Below, piece by piece: positions 43,309 to 51,252 of a stretch of 58,209 nucleotides of DNA (its first letter is position 1; every line of letters begins with the position of its first letter). The DNA comes from Bryobacterales bacterium (lineage in GTDB: Bacteria; Acidobacteriota; Terriglobia; Bryobacterales; Bryobacteraceae). The notes under the pieces were generated by a model, which was not told the origin of the DNA, ran no database searches, and worked only from the letters and a program-made list of their open reading frames with translations. Location: the NCBI GenBank assembly GCA_003163855.1, contig PLRJ01000058.1:53601-111809 (forward strand), given 5' to 3'. Position numbers and translations under genes: made by a program.

Positions 43309-44853
43309 CTAATGCCCCAACTCTTTCAGCTTGGCCTTCGCATCCTCGTTTCCCGGATTCTTTTCCACTGACTTCTGATAGCTCTCCATCGCCGCTTCCT
43401 TCTGTCCCGCTTGCTCATAAGCCGCGCCCAGCGCCGCGTAGGCGCTGCTTGACTCCGGATACATCTGGACGTTCAATTTCAACACCACGATCGCCTCGGG
43501 AACATGACCGCCGCTAAGCAACTCGCCCGACCACGAGTTCACCGCCGCTTCGTCCAGCTTGAAGTCCGGCTTTTCTTTGCACATCGCGGCATAAATATCT
43601 GGCGCATGCGCAAAGCCCTGCCGCCCCACTTCGCCCCGCAACGCATCCAACGTTAGCGGAATGCCTTTGGCTGCTCGATAGCTCACCGCCATCAGGTGCT
43701 TCGGAGCGCCATTCTCCGCTGGCGAATTCTTCAGAAAAGTCATGCCCGCGTCGTCATGTTTCAGATAGGCATCCAGAAAATGAAGCGTATAGCGCGCCAC
43801 CCACGCATAACCGCTGATGCCGTCTTCCCGGTCGTAGTCGCCCTTCTTCTGTTCGGCGTAACGCTTCCACGTATTATCATTGCGCTGGTACATGGAACTG
43901 TGTTCGGTGTGCGTCATCCCCAGCATATGCACCATCACCAGGTCGCCATGCGTCCACTCGTTAAGTACATTAGGGCCGTCCTTCAGGTTCAATTTCATCT
44001 GCTCCTGGTTTTCCAGCGTTATCTCGCCTTGCGCAAAGTAAAGCAGCGGAATCGTCATCTGATCCGGATGAACATAGCCCGATTGCTTAATCAGTCCCGG
44101 AAAGTAGCGCATCGATCCATCCAGCGCCACCAGCGCATCAATGCGGTTATCACGAGCCGCCGCGAACAGGTTGGAAATCCCGCCCCAACTGAAGCCCGCC
44201 ACCGCCAGCTCCGACATGTCGGTGTTCGCCAGCGTCCGCGCAAAGCCAATCAGAAACGATATGTCGGCCGCTTGCGCCTCAATTCCACTGACGTCGCTTG
44301 TCATCCCGCGCGCCGCCGCGCCCATATCCGGACTCGCAATCACCACATAACCATGCGTCGCCAGGTACTCGCAAAGATCTGCATTCTCCCACGACATGGC
44401 CGAAAAGCTGGGCGCATAAATCACCACAGGAAAGCGCCCAGCCAACGGCACAGCATCGCGCCACGCCCACATCGGCATCGCCATCGTGGGCTTCATTCCC
44501 TCAATCCACTGCTTCTGTTGCTCCCAAAGATTCGGAGTGCCAAAGCTAGTCTCCGTCTGCAGCAGTCCGGCGTAATCACCCACGGTCATCGGTTTGCCGC
44601 CCAGCTTGGGTGTGTCCGCCGGATACCAGACCAACGTCTGCAATGGCCGAGCGCGTTCGCCCTGATACGGTTTGCCCAGGCTATCCGTTAACGGCCGATA
44701 GATCCGCGCATAGTCGTACTGCTCAACCACCTTCAACCCGGCCGCATGCGGCCCGGGCTTTTCCGTGAAATGAAACAGCGGAACGGTTTGCGCCGCAGCT
44801 GCTAGCGAAGTGGCAAGTACAAGAAAGGGAATTAGATGAGAATTTTGAGGCAA
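43309..44853 (-). CDS. exported alpha/beta hydrolase with C-terminal TPR
   Basis: 514 aa. A signal peptide (about 1-21) precedes an alpha/beta hydrolase domain like those of platelet-activating-factor acetylhydrolase or dienelactone hydrolases. The nucleophile elbow is GFSWGG, the preceding segment is VVIYAPSFSAMSWENADLCEYLATHG, and the probable acid and His lie downstream (MLGMTHTEHSSM). Two TPR-like units (about 440-514, SSAYAALGAAYEQAGQ) end the protein. The start is TTG at 44853 with no clear SD. Substrate unknown. It lies between the two cupin copies and converges with the cupin gene eight bases away. Confidence 0.75.
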   Translation of the reverse strand: MPQNSHLIPFLVLATSLAAAAQTVPLFHFTEKPGPHAAGLKVVEQYDYARIYRPLTDSLGKPYQGERARPLQTLVWYPADTPKLGGKPMTVGDYAGLLQTETSFGTPNLWEQQKQWIEGMKPTMAMPMWAWRDAVPLAGRFPVVIYAPSFSAMSWENADLCEYLATHGYVVIASPDMGAAARGMTSDVSGIEAQAADISFLIGFARTLANTDMSELAVAGFSWGGISNLFAAARDNRIDALVALDGSMRYFPGLIKQSGYVHPDQMTIPLLYFAQGEITLENQEQMKLNLKDGPNVLNEWTHGDLVMVHMLGMTHTEHSSMYQRNDNTWKRYAEQKKGDYDREDGISGYAWVARYTLHFLDAYLKHDDAGMTFLKNSPAENGAPKHLMAVSYRAAKGIPLTLDALRGEVGRQGFAHAPDIYAAMCKEKPDFKLDEAAVNSWSGELLSGGHVPEAIVVLKLNVQMYPESSSAYAALGAAYEQAGQKEAAMESYQKSVEKNPGNEDAKAKLKELGH

Positions 44854-45147
44854 TGGTCGGCTTCGGCAATTGGAATTTTTAGGTAGTTTAGCAGGCTGCT
44901 GGACGTTGCCGTTCTTCCAATAAGAATTCGCTTGTAACGTCCGCGTTTGAATGCCGGAAGTTGCCGAGAGACCGAATGGTTTTGCCCCCAGGTGTGTCCC
45001 GTCACCGAATGCCCTCCCGCCGGTATAAGCGACGCCAGTGGCTTTGATCGTCGGTATTACAAGGCGTTGCCGAAAGAGAATATAAAGGTAATATTATGTT
45101 TGAGTGTGTGCCCCGCCGAGCACACACCGTTGGGATTACCGTTTCCC
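44854..45147. other. intergenic region with an 8-bp perfect hairpin
   Basis: 294 bp without a credible gene. At 45104-45127 GTGTGTGC and GCACACAC form a perfect stem with an 8-base loop, 20 bp from the stop of the minus-strand 179-aa gene. It may act as that gene's terminator, although no T-run follows on either strand. The rest holds no feature I can support. Confidence 0.4.
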
Positions 45148-45687
45148 TCACGTTTTTGGCGACTCATACTCCTTCTCGATCCTCCGCAAGACCGCGAGCG
45201 CGTCTTCGCGGTTCACTCGTCGCCGTTTGATCAGTTTGCTCCACCACCCGCCCCGGAGTTGCGACTCAACCACGCCTTCATAGACAACTCCCGTTGGCGT
45301 CTTTCTTTCTTGCACACCAAAGCGGGCGATATCCCGCTCCGCCAGCGGGAGGAGTGGAAAGCCAGAAACCCACTCCGCGACCGCGTCGTCGGTTGCGAAC
45401 TGTGCCGCGCTCGCCATAACGACCGAAATTAGGCCCTGAAGGATCACGCTTGAGGAACAAACTTGCCTTCCTTCAACCGCCTTTTCTCGGCTATATTCAG
45501 CCATTGCATATTTAGCTGATCTGCCTAGTCCTGAGGCAATTGCTCGTCTCTCGTCTGCAGGAACGCGCTGGAACAATTCGACCAGAGCCGAAATCGTTTC
45601 AAAGAGCACTGAATTGGTCTGCGGATCATCGAGCCGGAGCCACATGGGGCAGCTATTCAGCCGCTCGACTAAGTCTCTACCATCCAT
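45148..45687 (-). CDS. uncharacterised protein, 179 aa
   Basis: Function not recognised. An ATG start at 45687; no signal peptide. The first half is helical (LVERLNSCPMWLRLDDP, LVELFQRVPADERRAIASGL); a single moderately hydrophobic stretch (SVILQGLISVVMASAAQFA, about 83-101) is followed by a basic region (GGWWSKLIKRRRVNREDALA). The AT-rich stretch directly upstream (45690-45730) and codon choices unlike the neighbours suggest acquired DNA. It is flanked by the two cupin copies. The plus-strand ORF of 161 codons opposite it is less convincing. Confidence 0.55.
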   Translation of the reverse strand: MDGRDLVERLNSCPMWLRLDDPQTNSVLFETISALVELFQRVPADERRAIASGLGRSAKYAMAEYSREKAVEGRQVCSSSVILQGLISVVMASAAQFATDDAVAEWVSGFPLLPLAERDIARFGVQERKTPTGVVYEGVVESQLRGGWWSKLIKRRRVNREDALAVLRRIEKEYESPKT

Positions 45688-45895
45688 CTAACTAAGTTCT
45701 GTAGCATAATTTTTTCAAAAAACGAACCCACCACTTTCGTTTCGCAAAATACCGAAAACCGGACATTCCACCTCACCCAAAATCGTCATTCACAAAAATC
45801 ACTAATCTTTCTTGGTAATCCCTTCAACCACTTACAGCCCTTTTTTCCGCTCCGCCGCACACCCCACAGAAATACTCGTGGGCGAAAGGTAAATT

Positions 45896-46300
45896 ATGGC
45901 GACTAAAGCACAAATCGAAGCGAACTGCGCCAACACGCCACTCGGCAGCGGACCTGTCCAAGAGGAAGGCCCCGCCCCCTCCTCCCACAAGGCTGTCGAA
46001 AACGGCCTCACCGGCCAAACTAGTAGGTTGCGGAACCAGCCGCCGGCGGCCCCGCAGGACCGTCCCCCTTTGCCGGGACGTAAAGTGTGGAAGAGGGTTG
46101 CTCCTGAGATTGCTCCTGATGATGGCTATGTGAAGCGCTGCAAGGAGTGCCAAGCCGTTATGACTGACCGGCGCCGTACGTATTGCTCTGCCGCTTGCAC
46201 GCGTCTGGCTTTGACCGAGAATTCGAAGTTCATCGTGCCTCCCTCTGTTTCTCCGCGTGCATCGTTTGTGCGCAATCCTTACCGGCGGCGCTGGAGTTGA
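45896..46300 (+). CDS. degenerate member of the acidobacterial STGP/HGLT repeat-protein family with a CxxC-CxxxC finger
   Basis: 134 aa. The N-terminus (MATKAQIEANCANTPLGSGP, then EEGPAPSSHKAVENGLTGQT) follows the order of a very abundant acidobacterial protein family whose usual form I recall as QIEANRANAQ, STGPxTEEGK and NALKHGLTGQT. Several conserved positions are changed here. The C-terminal half instead carries CKECQ and YCSAAC, 15 residues apart, a possible zinc finger, in a basic context (RNPYRRRW). It is either a recombined or decaying family member. GAAAGG lies five to six bases before the ATG. No function is established. Confidence 0.5.
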   Translation: MATKAQIEANCANTPLGSGPVQEEGPAPSSHKAVENGLTGQTSRLRNQPPAAPQDRPPLPGRKVWKRVAPEIAPDDGYVKRCKECQAVMTDRRRTYCSAACTRLALTENSKFIVPPSVSPRASFVRNPYRRRWS

Positions 46301-46344
46301 TTCCCCCACGCCTCTACCCGGCCGGCAGCCTTTTCCAGGTCCAT

Positions 46345-46501
46345 AAAGATGGTCCTCAGAACGGTCCCCTTAGGTGAATGTCTGGGACACTGGTAGAGCC
46401 TATTGGTTGCGCGCGAACGCTCCCAATACGAGCCACAGCATCCGAATGGCGGTGACAAACCCATTGAATTTACGGTGGTGGAGCTCAAAAAAGAGAAGTA
46501 G
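46345..46501 (+). pseudogene. decayed copy of the 3' end of the cupin gene
   Basis: Positions 46374-46501 match the last 125 bp of the cupin gene closely: NVWDTGRAYWLRANAPN, and after a -1 deletion near 46443 the end NGGDKPIEF then VVELKKEK and TAG. Weaker similarity reaches back to about 46345. The 5' two thirds, with the signal peptide and HRHEHPR metal site, are missing, so this is not functional. It overlaps the start of the next gene. Confidence 0.8.
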
Positions 46502-48143
46502 TTTAGTTGCACTACTGCTGCCGGTGCTCTTGGTCCCGGCCGCTGCCGCCACCCCCGATTTTGCGCATGACATCGCGCCCATTGTTTATTCGAAATGCGC
46601 GCCCTGCCATTACAGCGGCGGTCCCGGGCCGTTTCCTTTAACCTCCTACGCCGAAGTCCGAAAGCACTCGCTCCAGATCCAGACCGTCACAAGCAGCCGC
46701 TACATGCCACCCTGGCTCCCCTCCGAACAGCCAATCCATTTTGCCGACGAACTCCGGCTGACTGACCAGCAACTCCAGACCATATCCAATTGGGTACGCG
46801 CCGGCTCGCCCGAAGGTTCTTCGGAGGTACCTACAACGCCTGCACCAACCACTGATGAAACCTGGCGCCTCGGTCCCCCAGACTTAATCGTAAAAGCTGC
46901 CCAGACTTTTCACGTTCCCGCCGCGGGCCGCGACGTCTTCTGGAATTTCATCCTCACTCCGCAACTGACTCAAGGCCGCTTCGTCCGCGCCATCGACATC
47001 CGCCCGTCAAATCCAAAAATCGTCCATCACGCAAACGTGATCATTGATCGCACCGGTTCCCAGCGCATGCGTGAAACCACTCCCGGCCAGGGCTTTCCGG
47101 GCATGGATGTCACCGTTCTCGGCAGTCCTCTCGACCTCAACGGCCACTTCCTCTTCTGGAAACCGGGCAGCATCCCCTGGAGTGAGCCCGATGGCCTTTC
47201 CTGGCGTCTGAACCCCGGCAACGACCTAATCCTCAACATGCACCTGCAACCTTCCGGCAAACCGGAAACCGAGCTGCCAACCATCGCTCTCTACTTCACC
47301 GATAAACCGCCCACCCGTTTTCCCTACCTACTGCAGTTGGAGCATGACGGCTCCCTCGACATACCCGCCGGCCGTTCCGATTTCGTAATAACCGACAGTA
47401 TGAAGCTGCCGGTCGACACAGAGGTTCTGGCGGTCTATCCGCACGCGCATTATTTGGGCAAGCTACTGGAGGCCTGGGCCACCAAGCCGGATGGGACGCG
47501 CGTTCAACTCATCCGCATTCCGGCCTGGGATCCAAACTGGCAGGCTGTTTATCGCTATGAACAGCCGTTGTTGCTGCCCGCTGGGACGATGGTCTCCATG
47601 CGCTATCACTACGACAACTCCAGCGCCAATCCGCGCAACCCGCATCATCCTCCGAAGCGCGTGGAAGGGGGAAATCAGGCTACCGACGAAATGGGCCATC
47701 TGTGGCTGGAAGTTCTCCCTGAAAAAGGCCGCGATGCGCGACGCGTCTACGCCGAAGCCTGGGCCCATCACCAACTCGAAAAGTATCCAGACGATTATTC
47801 CGCGAACCTCACGCTCGGCTCACTGGCGCTTTCGCGGTTGCATGCCCAGGACGCCGTCGAACCGCTGCGCAAAGCCGTTCGTCTGCAGCCGAACGACGCC
47901 ATCGCCCGCAACCTGTACGCCGAGTCGCTGGATGCGACCGGACGAATGACCGAGGCGCTGGCCCAGTTCCGCCTCGCGGTCAAACAGAAACCCGACTTCG
48001 ATAACGCACGCTTCAATCTGGCTCACGCACTCGCCCGAACCGGCGATAAAGCCGGCGCTATCGAAAATCTCCGAGTGATCCTTGCCGCCCATCACGACGA
48101 TCCGGCGGCGAAAGCCTATCTCGATCAACTGACCGCGCAATAA
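46446..48143 (+). CDS. cytochrome c / dicopper (PHM-like) monooxygenase / TPR fusion
   Basis: 565 aa from the ATG at 46446 (TTG at 46464 is an alternative). The signal-like start (KKRSSLVALLLPVLLVPAAAA) is read, out of frame, from the cupin remnant. Residues 51-55 are a heme c site (CAPCH). The main part resembles copper type II ascorbate-dependent monooxygenases: His194-His195 (IVHHANV) and His266 (NMHLQP) would be the first copper site; His333 and His335 (YPHAHYLG) and Met416 (DEMGHLW) the second. Three TPR-like units close the protein (about 455-565). All ligands are present, so an enzyme is possible: a periplasmic oxidase with electrons passed through the heme. The substrate is unknown. 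Confidence 0.8.
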   Translation: MAVTNPLNLRWWSSKKRSSLVALLLPVLLVPAAAATPDFAHDIAPIVYSKCAPCHYSGGPGPFPLTSYAEVRKHSLQIQTVTSSRYMPPWLPSEQPIHFADELRLTDQQLQTISNWVRAGSPEGSSEVPTTPAPTTDETWRLGPPDLIVKAAQTFHVPAAGRDVFWNFILTPQLTQGRFVRAIDIRPSNPKIVHHANVIIDRTGSQRMRETTPGQGFPGMDVTVLGSPLDLNGHFLFWKPGSIPWSEPDGLSWRLNPGNDLILNMHLQPSGKPETELPTIALYFTDKPPTRFPYLLQLEHDGSLDIPAGRSDFVITDSMKLPVDTEVLAVYPHAHYLGKLLEAWATKPDGTRVQLIRIPAWDPNWQAVYRYEQPLLLPAGTMVSMRYHYDNSSANPRNPHHPPKRVEGGNQATDEMGHLWLEVLPEKGRDARRVYAEAWAHHQLEKYPDDYSANLTLGSLALSRLHAQDAVEPLRKAVRLQPNDAIARNLYAESLDATGRMTEALAQFRLAVKQKPDFDNARFNLAHALARTGDKAGAIENLRVILAAHHDDPAAKAYLDQLTAQ

Positions 48144-49181
48144 CTAACCGTTCTTCTTTTCCAACTCCGCCAGCCGCCGCTCCAGCGACCTTATGGTCCG
48201 CAGCATCTCTCCCAACTTCGGAAACGTTGCCGATGACCGCAGCCAATCGCGCGAATCAAACGCCGGCGATCCCGACACGATATGCCCCTCCGGCACATCA
48301 TGCCCCACACCCGACTGCGCCCACACAATCGCGTTCTTATGAATGGTCAAATGGCCGGACGAGCCCGTCTGCCCCGCCATAATCACGTTCTCCTCCAGCA
48401 CCGTGCTGCCCGCCAAACCGGTCTGCCCGCAGATGATATTGTCCTCACCCACCACGCAGGCATGGCCAATCTGGCAAAGACTGTCGATCTTGGCGCCGCG
48501 CTTGACGCGCGTTTCGCCCAGCGTCGCACGGTCCACGGAGGTCAGCGTCTGAATCTCGACATCGTCTTCAATCACGGTGTTGCCCGATTGCGGAATCTTG
48601 AACTGCCGCCCCTCATTGGTTTTAGCGAAGCCAAAGCCATCGCCGCCAATCACTACGCCGTTATGAATGGTTACGCCATTGCCAATGCGGCAATGCTCAC
48701 GGACGGAAGAGTGCGCATGCGCAGTGAAGTTGTCGCCAATGACGCAGCCCGCGTAAATCACCGCATGCGGATGCAGAACCGCATTGGCGCCGATGGTTGT
48801 GCCATCGCCCACCACGGCGAAAGGTCCCGACCCCCGCGTTCGGCCCGATGGTGGCGGTGGGCGCAACGAACGCCAGCGGATGAATGCCTGGGCGGGATCG
48901 CCGGCGGCTGATAGAAAAACGAAAGCGCACGCGCAAAATCGTGATAGGGATTTTTCGATACCAGCGTGGCGCCGGGAAAATCTTTCAGTGGTTCGGCCGC
49001 GATGATGGCCGACGCCTGACTGGCGCGCGTTTTCGGCGCGTACTTCATGTTGGCCAGAAAAGTTATCTCTCCCGGCCCGGCTTTTTCAATGGTCGATACG
49101 GCCCGAATTTCCATCGACGCGTCGCCAGCGACGGTGCATCCTAATTTCTCAGCCAACTGCGGCCAGCGTAAAGGTCGGCAT
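48144..49181 (-). pseudogene. lpxD: lpxD broken by three single-base insertions
   Basis: UDP-3-O-acyl-glucosamine N-acyltransferase of lipid A synthesis, here spread over three frames. From the ATG at 49181 the frame MPTFTLA is interrupted in CTGGCCGCAG (49157-49166). The next frame carries QLAEKLGCTVAGD to FFYQPPAIP, a third GIHPLAFVAPTATIGPNAG, and the first frame again GPFAVVGDGTTIGANAV to the stop. Removing one base at each of three sites (near 49162, 48891 and 48825) gives one ORF of 344 aa, normal for LpxD, with the hexapeptide repeats and His in QIGHACVVGEDN. Either a recent pseudogene or sequence errors. It starts 10 bp after the FAH gene. Confidence 0.85.
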
Positions 49182-49190
49182 AACGACCGC

Positions 49191-50048
49191 TTAGGCTTCT
49201 GCCACAATCGGATTGCGCAGTTCGCCGATGGCCGGAATGCGCACCGTCACCGTCTCGCCCGCTTTCAGAAACCGCTGTGGCGTGCGCGCAACGCCGACAC
49301 CCGCGGGGGTTCCCGTGGAAACTATATCGCCCGGTTCCAGCGTGAAAACACTCGACAGGTACGCGATCAGCTCCGGAATTTTGAAAATCAATTCTCTGGT
49401 GTTTGAGTCCTGCATCGTCACGCCGTCGATAGCAAGAGATATGTCCAGGTTGTGCGGATCCGCAATCTCATCCGCGCTCACAATCCACGGCCCCATAGGA
49501 CCAAACGTGTCGAAAGTCTTTCCCATCAGCCACTGCGATGTCGCTTTCTGATAATCGCGCCCCGTCACATCGTTAACGCAGGTATAGCCGAACACGTGCT
49601 TTCGCCAATCTTCCGCCGCAATATGCCGCCCGCCCTCACCAATCACAAACGCGAACTCAGCCTCAAAGTCAGGCATCTTGGAAACCTTCGGCAGCACAAT
49701 GTTCGCACCCGGTCCGATAACCGCCGTCGCAAACTTATTGAAAATGGTGGGCACATCGGGAATGGGCGTATTAGTTTCCGCCGCATGATCACGATAATTC
49801 AAACCAACGCAGATGAACTTACGCGGCAGCGGAATGGGCGCCAGCAGTCTGACTTGCGTTAATAAATGGCGCGAATCCGTAGGTGACTCGGCGGCCAACT
49901 TAGCGGCTTTCTTGAAGGCGTCATCCCCGCCCGCAATGAAGCGCAGCAGGGTGTGGTAGCCAATTAACGAAAGATCTACAACCGTTTGGGCATCGGCAAG
50001 TACGCCTGGGCGGGCCAATCCACCCTGTTCGAAGGTAACAAATCGCAT
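49191..50048 (-). CDS. fumarylacetoacetate hydrolase family protein
   Basis: 285 aa, a metal-dependent C-C hydrolase or decarboxylase/isomerase of the FAH superfamily. The metal site is typical: KFICVGLNYRDHAAE, then DFEAEFAFVIG with two Glu, and the Asp in NDVTGRDYQ; the active-site segment KTFDTFGPMGPW and STGTPAGVG follow. Likely substrates are acyl-pyruvates or 2-oxo-hepta-dienoates; the exact one cannot be told. It heads a two-gene minus-strand group with lpxD, which starts 10 bp after its stop. Confidence 0.9.
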   Translation of the reverse strand: MRFVTFEQGGLARPGVLADAQTVVDLSLIGYHTLLRFIAGGDDAFKKAAKLAAESPTDSRHLLTQVRLLAPIPLPRKFICVGLNYRDHAAETNTPIPDVPTIFNKFATAVIGPGANIVLPKVSKMPDFEAEFAFVIGEGGRHIAAEDWRKHVFGYTCVNDVTGRDYQKATSQWLMGKTFDTFGPMGPWIVSADEIADPHNLDISLAIDGVTMQDSNTRELIFKIPELIAYLSSVFTLEPGDIVSTGTPAGVGVARTPQRFLKAGETVTVRIPAIGELRNPIVAEA

Positions 50049-50077
50049 GCTTGAAGTTTAGCGTTCGTACCAATAAC

Positions 50078-50117
50078 AAACCCGCTGCCACGCCTGAACA
50101 GGCATAACAGCGGGTTT
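50078..50117 (-). terminator. Rho-independent terminator candidate after the CxxC gene
   Basis: AAACCCGCTG (50078-50087) and CAGCGGGTTT (50108-50117) pair perfectly over 10 bp; the 20-base loop contains a small inner hairpin (GCC/GGC). On the minus strand the stem ends in GGGTTTGTTATT, a short T-rich tail. It lies 18 bp after the stop at 50136. Confidence 0.65.
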
Positions 50118-50135
50118 GAAAATCGAAAAAGGAGA

Positions 50136-50348
50136 CTACTTTGCTTTCTTCTGCTTCTGCTGACCGACGCGGACCTTGCTCTGTTTCTGCTTGCTTTCCT
50201 GGAACGCTTTATGATCGTGACGGGCGACAGCATCTTTCAGATACGCATCGAGGTCAACATCGTTCGGCAGGACAACCATGACAGTAAAGTCTTCGTTGCA
50301 GGTAGGGCAAAAGGGCCGAAATCGCTTTACATTCGGGATTGATGCCAT
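50136..50348 (-). CDS. small CxxC protein with basic tail, 70 aa
   Basis: ATG at 50348, seven bases after the TIGR01777 epimerase gene. A single CPTC motif (FCPTCNEDF, about 13-21) may bind half a zinc site or act with a partner. A short helix (DLDAYLKDAVARHDHKAF) and a Lys/Gln-rich tail (KQKQSKVRVGQQKQKKAK) suggest nucleic-acid contact. Not a recognised family. It closes the photolyase-epimerase group and is followed by a terminator. Confidence 0.6.
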   Translation of the reverse strand: MASIPNVKRFRPFCPTCNEDFTVMVVLPNDVDLDAYLKDAVARHDHKAFQESKQKQSKVRVGQQKQKKAK

Positions 50349-50355
50349 AACATCG

Positions 50356-51252
50356 TTAGGATACCACGGATTCCAGCGCCGCCTGTAAGGTTCCGTAACG
50401 AAACTGAAAGCCAAGTTTCAATGGCGCTTTGGGCATAACGCGCAAGCTGTCAAATAGAAAGTCGGACATTTCGCCCAGCGCCAGCTTCATAGCGAACTTC
50501 GGCGCCGCCAGAAATGCCGGCCGGTGCAGCGCACGCCCCAGTGCGGCAGTGAAATCAGCGTTGGTAACCGGCTGGGGACTGCTGCCGTTCAACTCCTGCG
50601 AATCGCCCTGCCAACTGGCGGCAAACTGCAGCATCGCGCACAAATCATCAACATGAATCCACGACATCCACTGCTTGCCATCGCCGAACTTAGCGCCCAA
50701 TCCCAGCCGGAACGGCCGCGCCATCAGCGGAAACGCCCCGCCTTCGCGTCCCAGCACGGTGGCAATACGAACGGGCATTACCCGCAGCCCGAATTCTCGC
50801 GCCCGCAGCGCTTCGATCTCCCAATCGACGCAGACCGTCGCCAAAAAATCGCCGCCCGGCAAACTGACCTCGGTCAGCACTTCGCTTCCCCGGTTGCCGT
50901 AAAAGCCGACTGCTGAGGCCGAAACCAGAACGCGTGGCCTGTGCTTCAACTTGCCTATCGCGTCCACCAGGTTCCTGGTGCCGATGATGCGGCTGTCATA
51001 AATGCGCTTCTTCACTTCCGGCGTCCAGCGCTGGGCAATGGGTTCGCCCGCCAGGTTAATCACCGCGTCGACCCGCGGCACGCTCGAAAGCGGCGCTTCG
51101 TTATTCGGATCCCAGGGATGAAAAGCCGCTCGCGAATCGAAATGCTTCGGCCGCTTACGCGCCAGAAAATTAACCGAATCCCCATTCGCCAGCAGCCGGT
51201 TGACTAGCTTTGTCCCAACGAACCCGGTTGCGCCGGTAATCAGATACGTCAT
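50356..51252 (-). CDS. TIGR01777-family NAD(P)-dependent epimerase (YfcH-like)
   Basis: 298 aa SDR-type protein. The cofactor motif ITGATGFVG (5-13) and Ser/Tyr-containing segment SASAVGFYGNRGSE are present. The phrases INLAGEPIAQRWTPEVKKRI and SWIHVDDLC are typical of the TIGR01777/YfcH group, whose substrate is unknown. The ATG overlaps the photolyase stop by four bases (ATGA), so the two are coupled; the same pairing would fit a role in UV or light response, which is only inferred. Confidence 0.9.
   Translation of the reverse strand: MTYLITGATGFVGTKLVNRLLANGDSVNFLARKRPKHFDSRAAFHPWDPNNEAPLSSVPRVDAVINLAGEPIAQRWTPEVKKRIYDSRIIGTRNLVDAIGKLKHRPRVLVSASAVGFYGNRGSEVLTEVSLPGGDFLATVCVDWEIEALRAREFGLRVMPVRIATVLGREGGAFPLMARPFRLGLGAKFGDGKQWMSWIHVDDLCAMLQFAASWQGDSQELNGSSPQPVTNADFTAALGRALHRPAFLAAPKFAMKLALGEMSDFLFDSLRVMPKAPLKLGFQFRYGTLQAALESVVS

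Noticed and set aside
43696-44691. Plus-strand ORF of 331 codons
   Set aside because: Arg/His-rich shadow of the alpha/beta hydrolase gene.
44947-45432. Plus-strand ORF of 161 codons
   Set aside because: Overlaps the 179-aa minus-strand gene and crosses its hairpin; composition unlike a protein gene and no SD.
48697-48936. Separate small gene
   Set aside because: This ORF is the middle frame of the broken lpxD.
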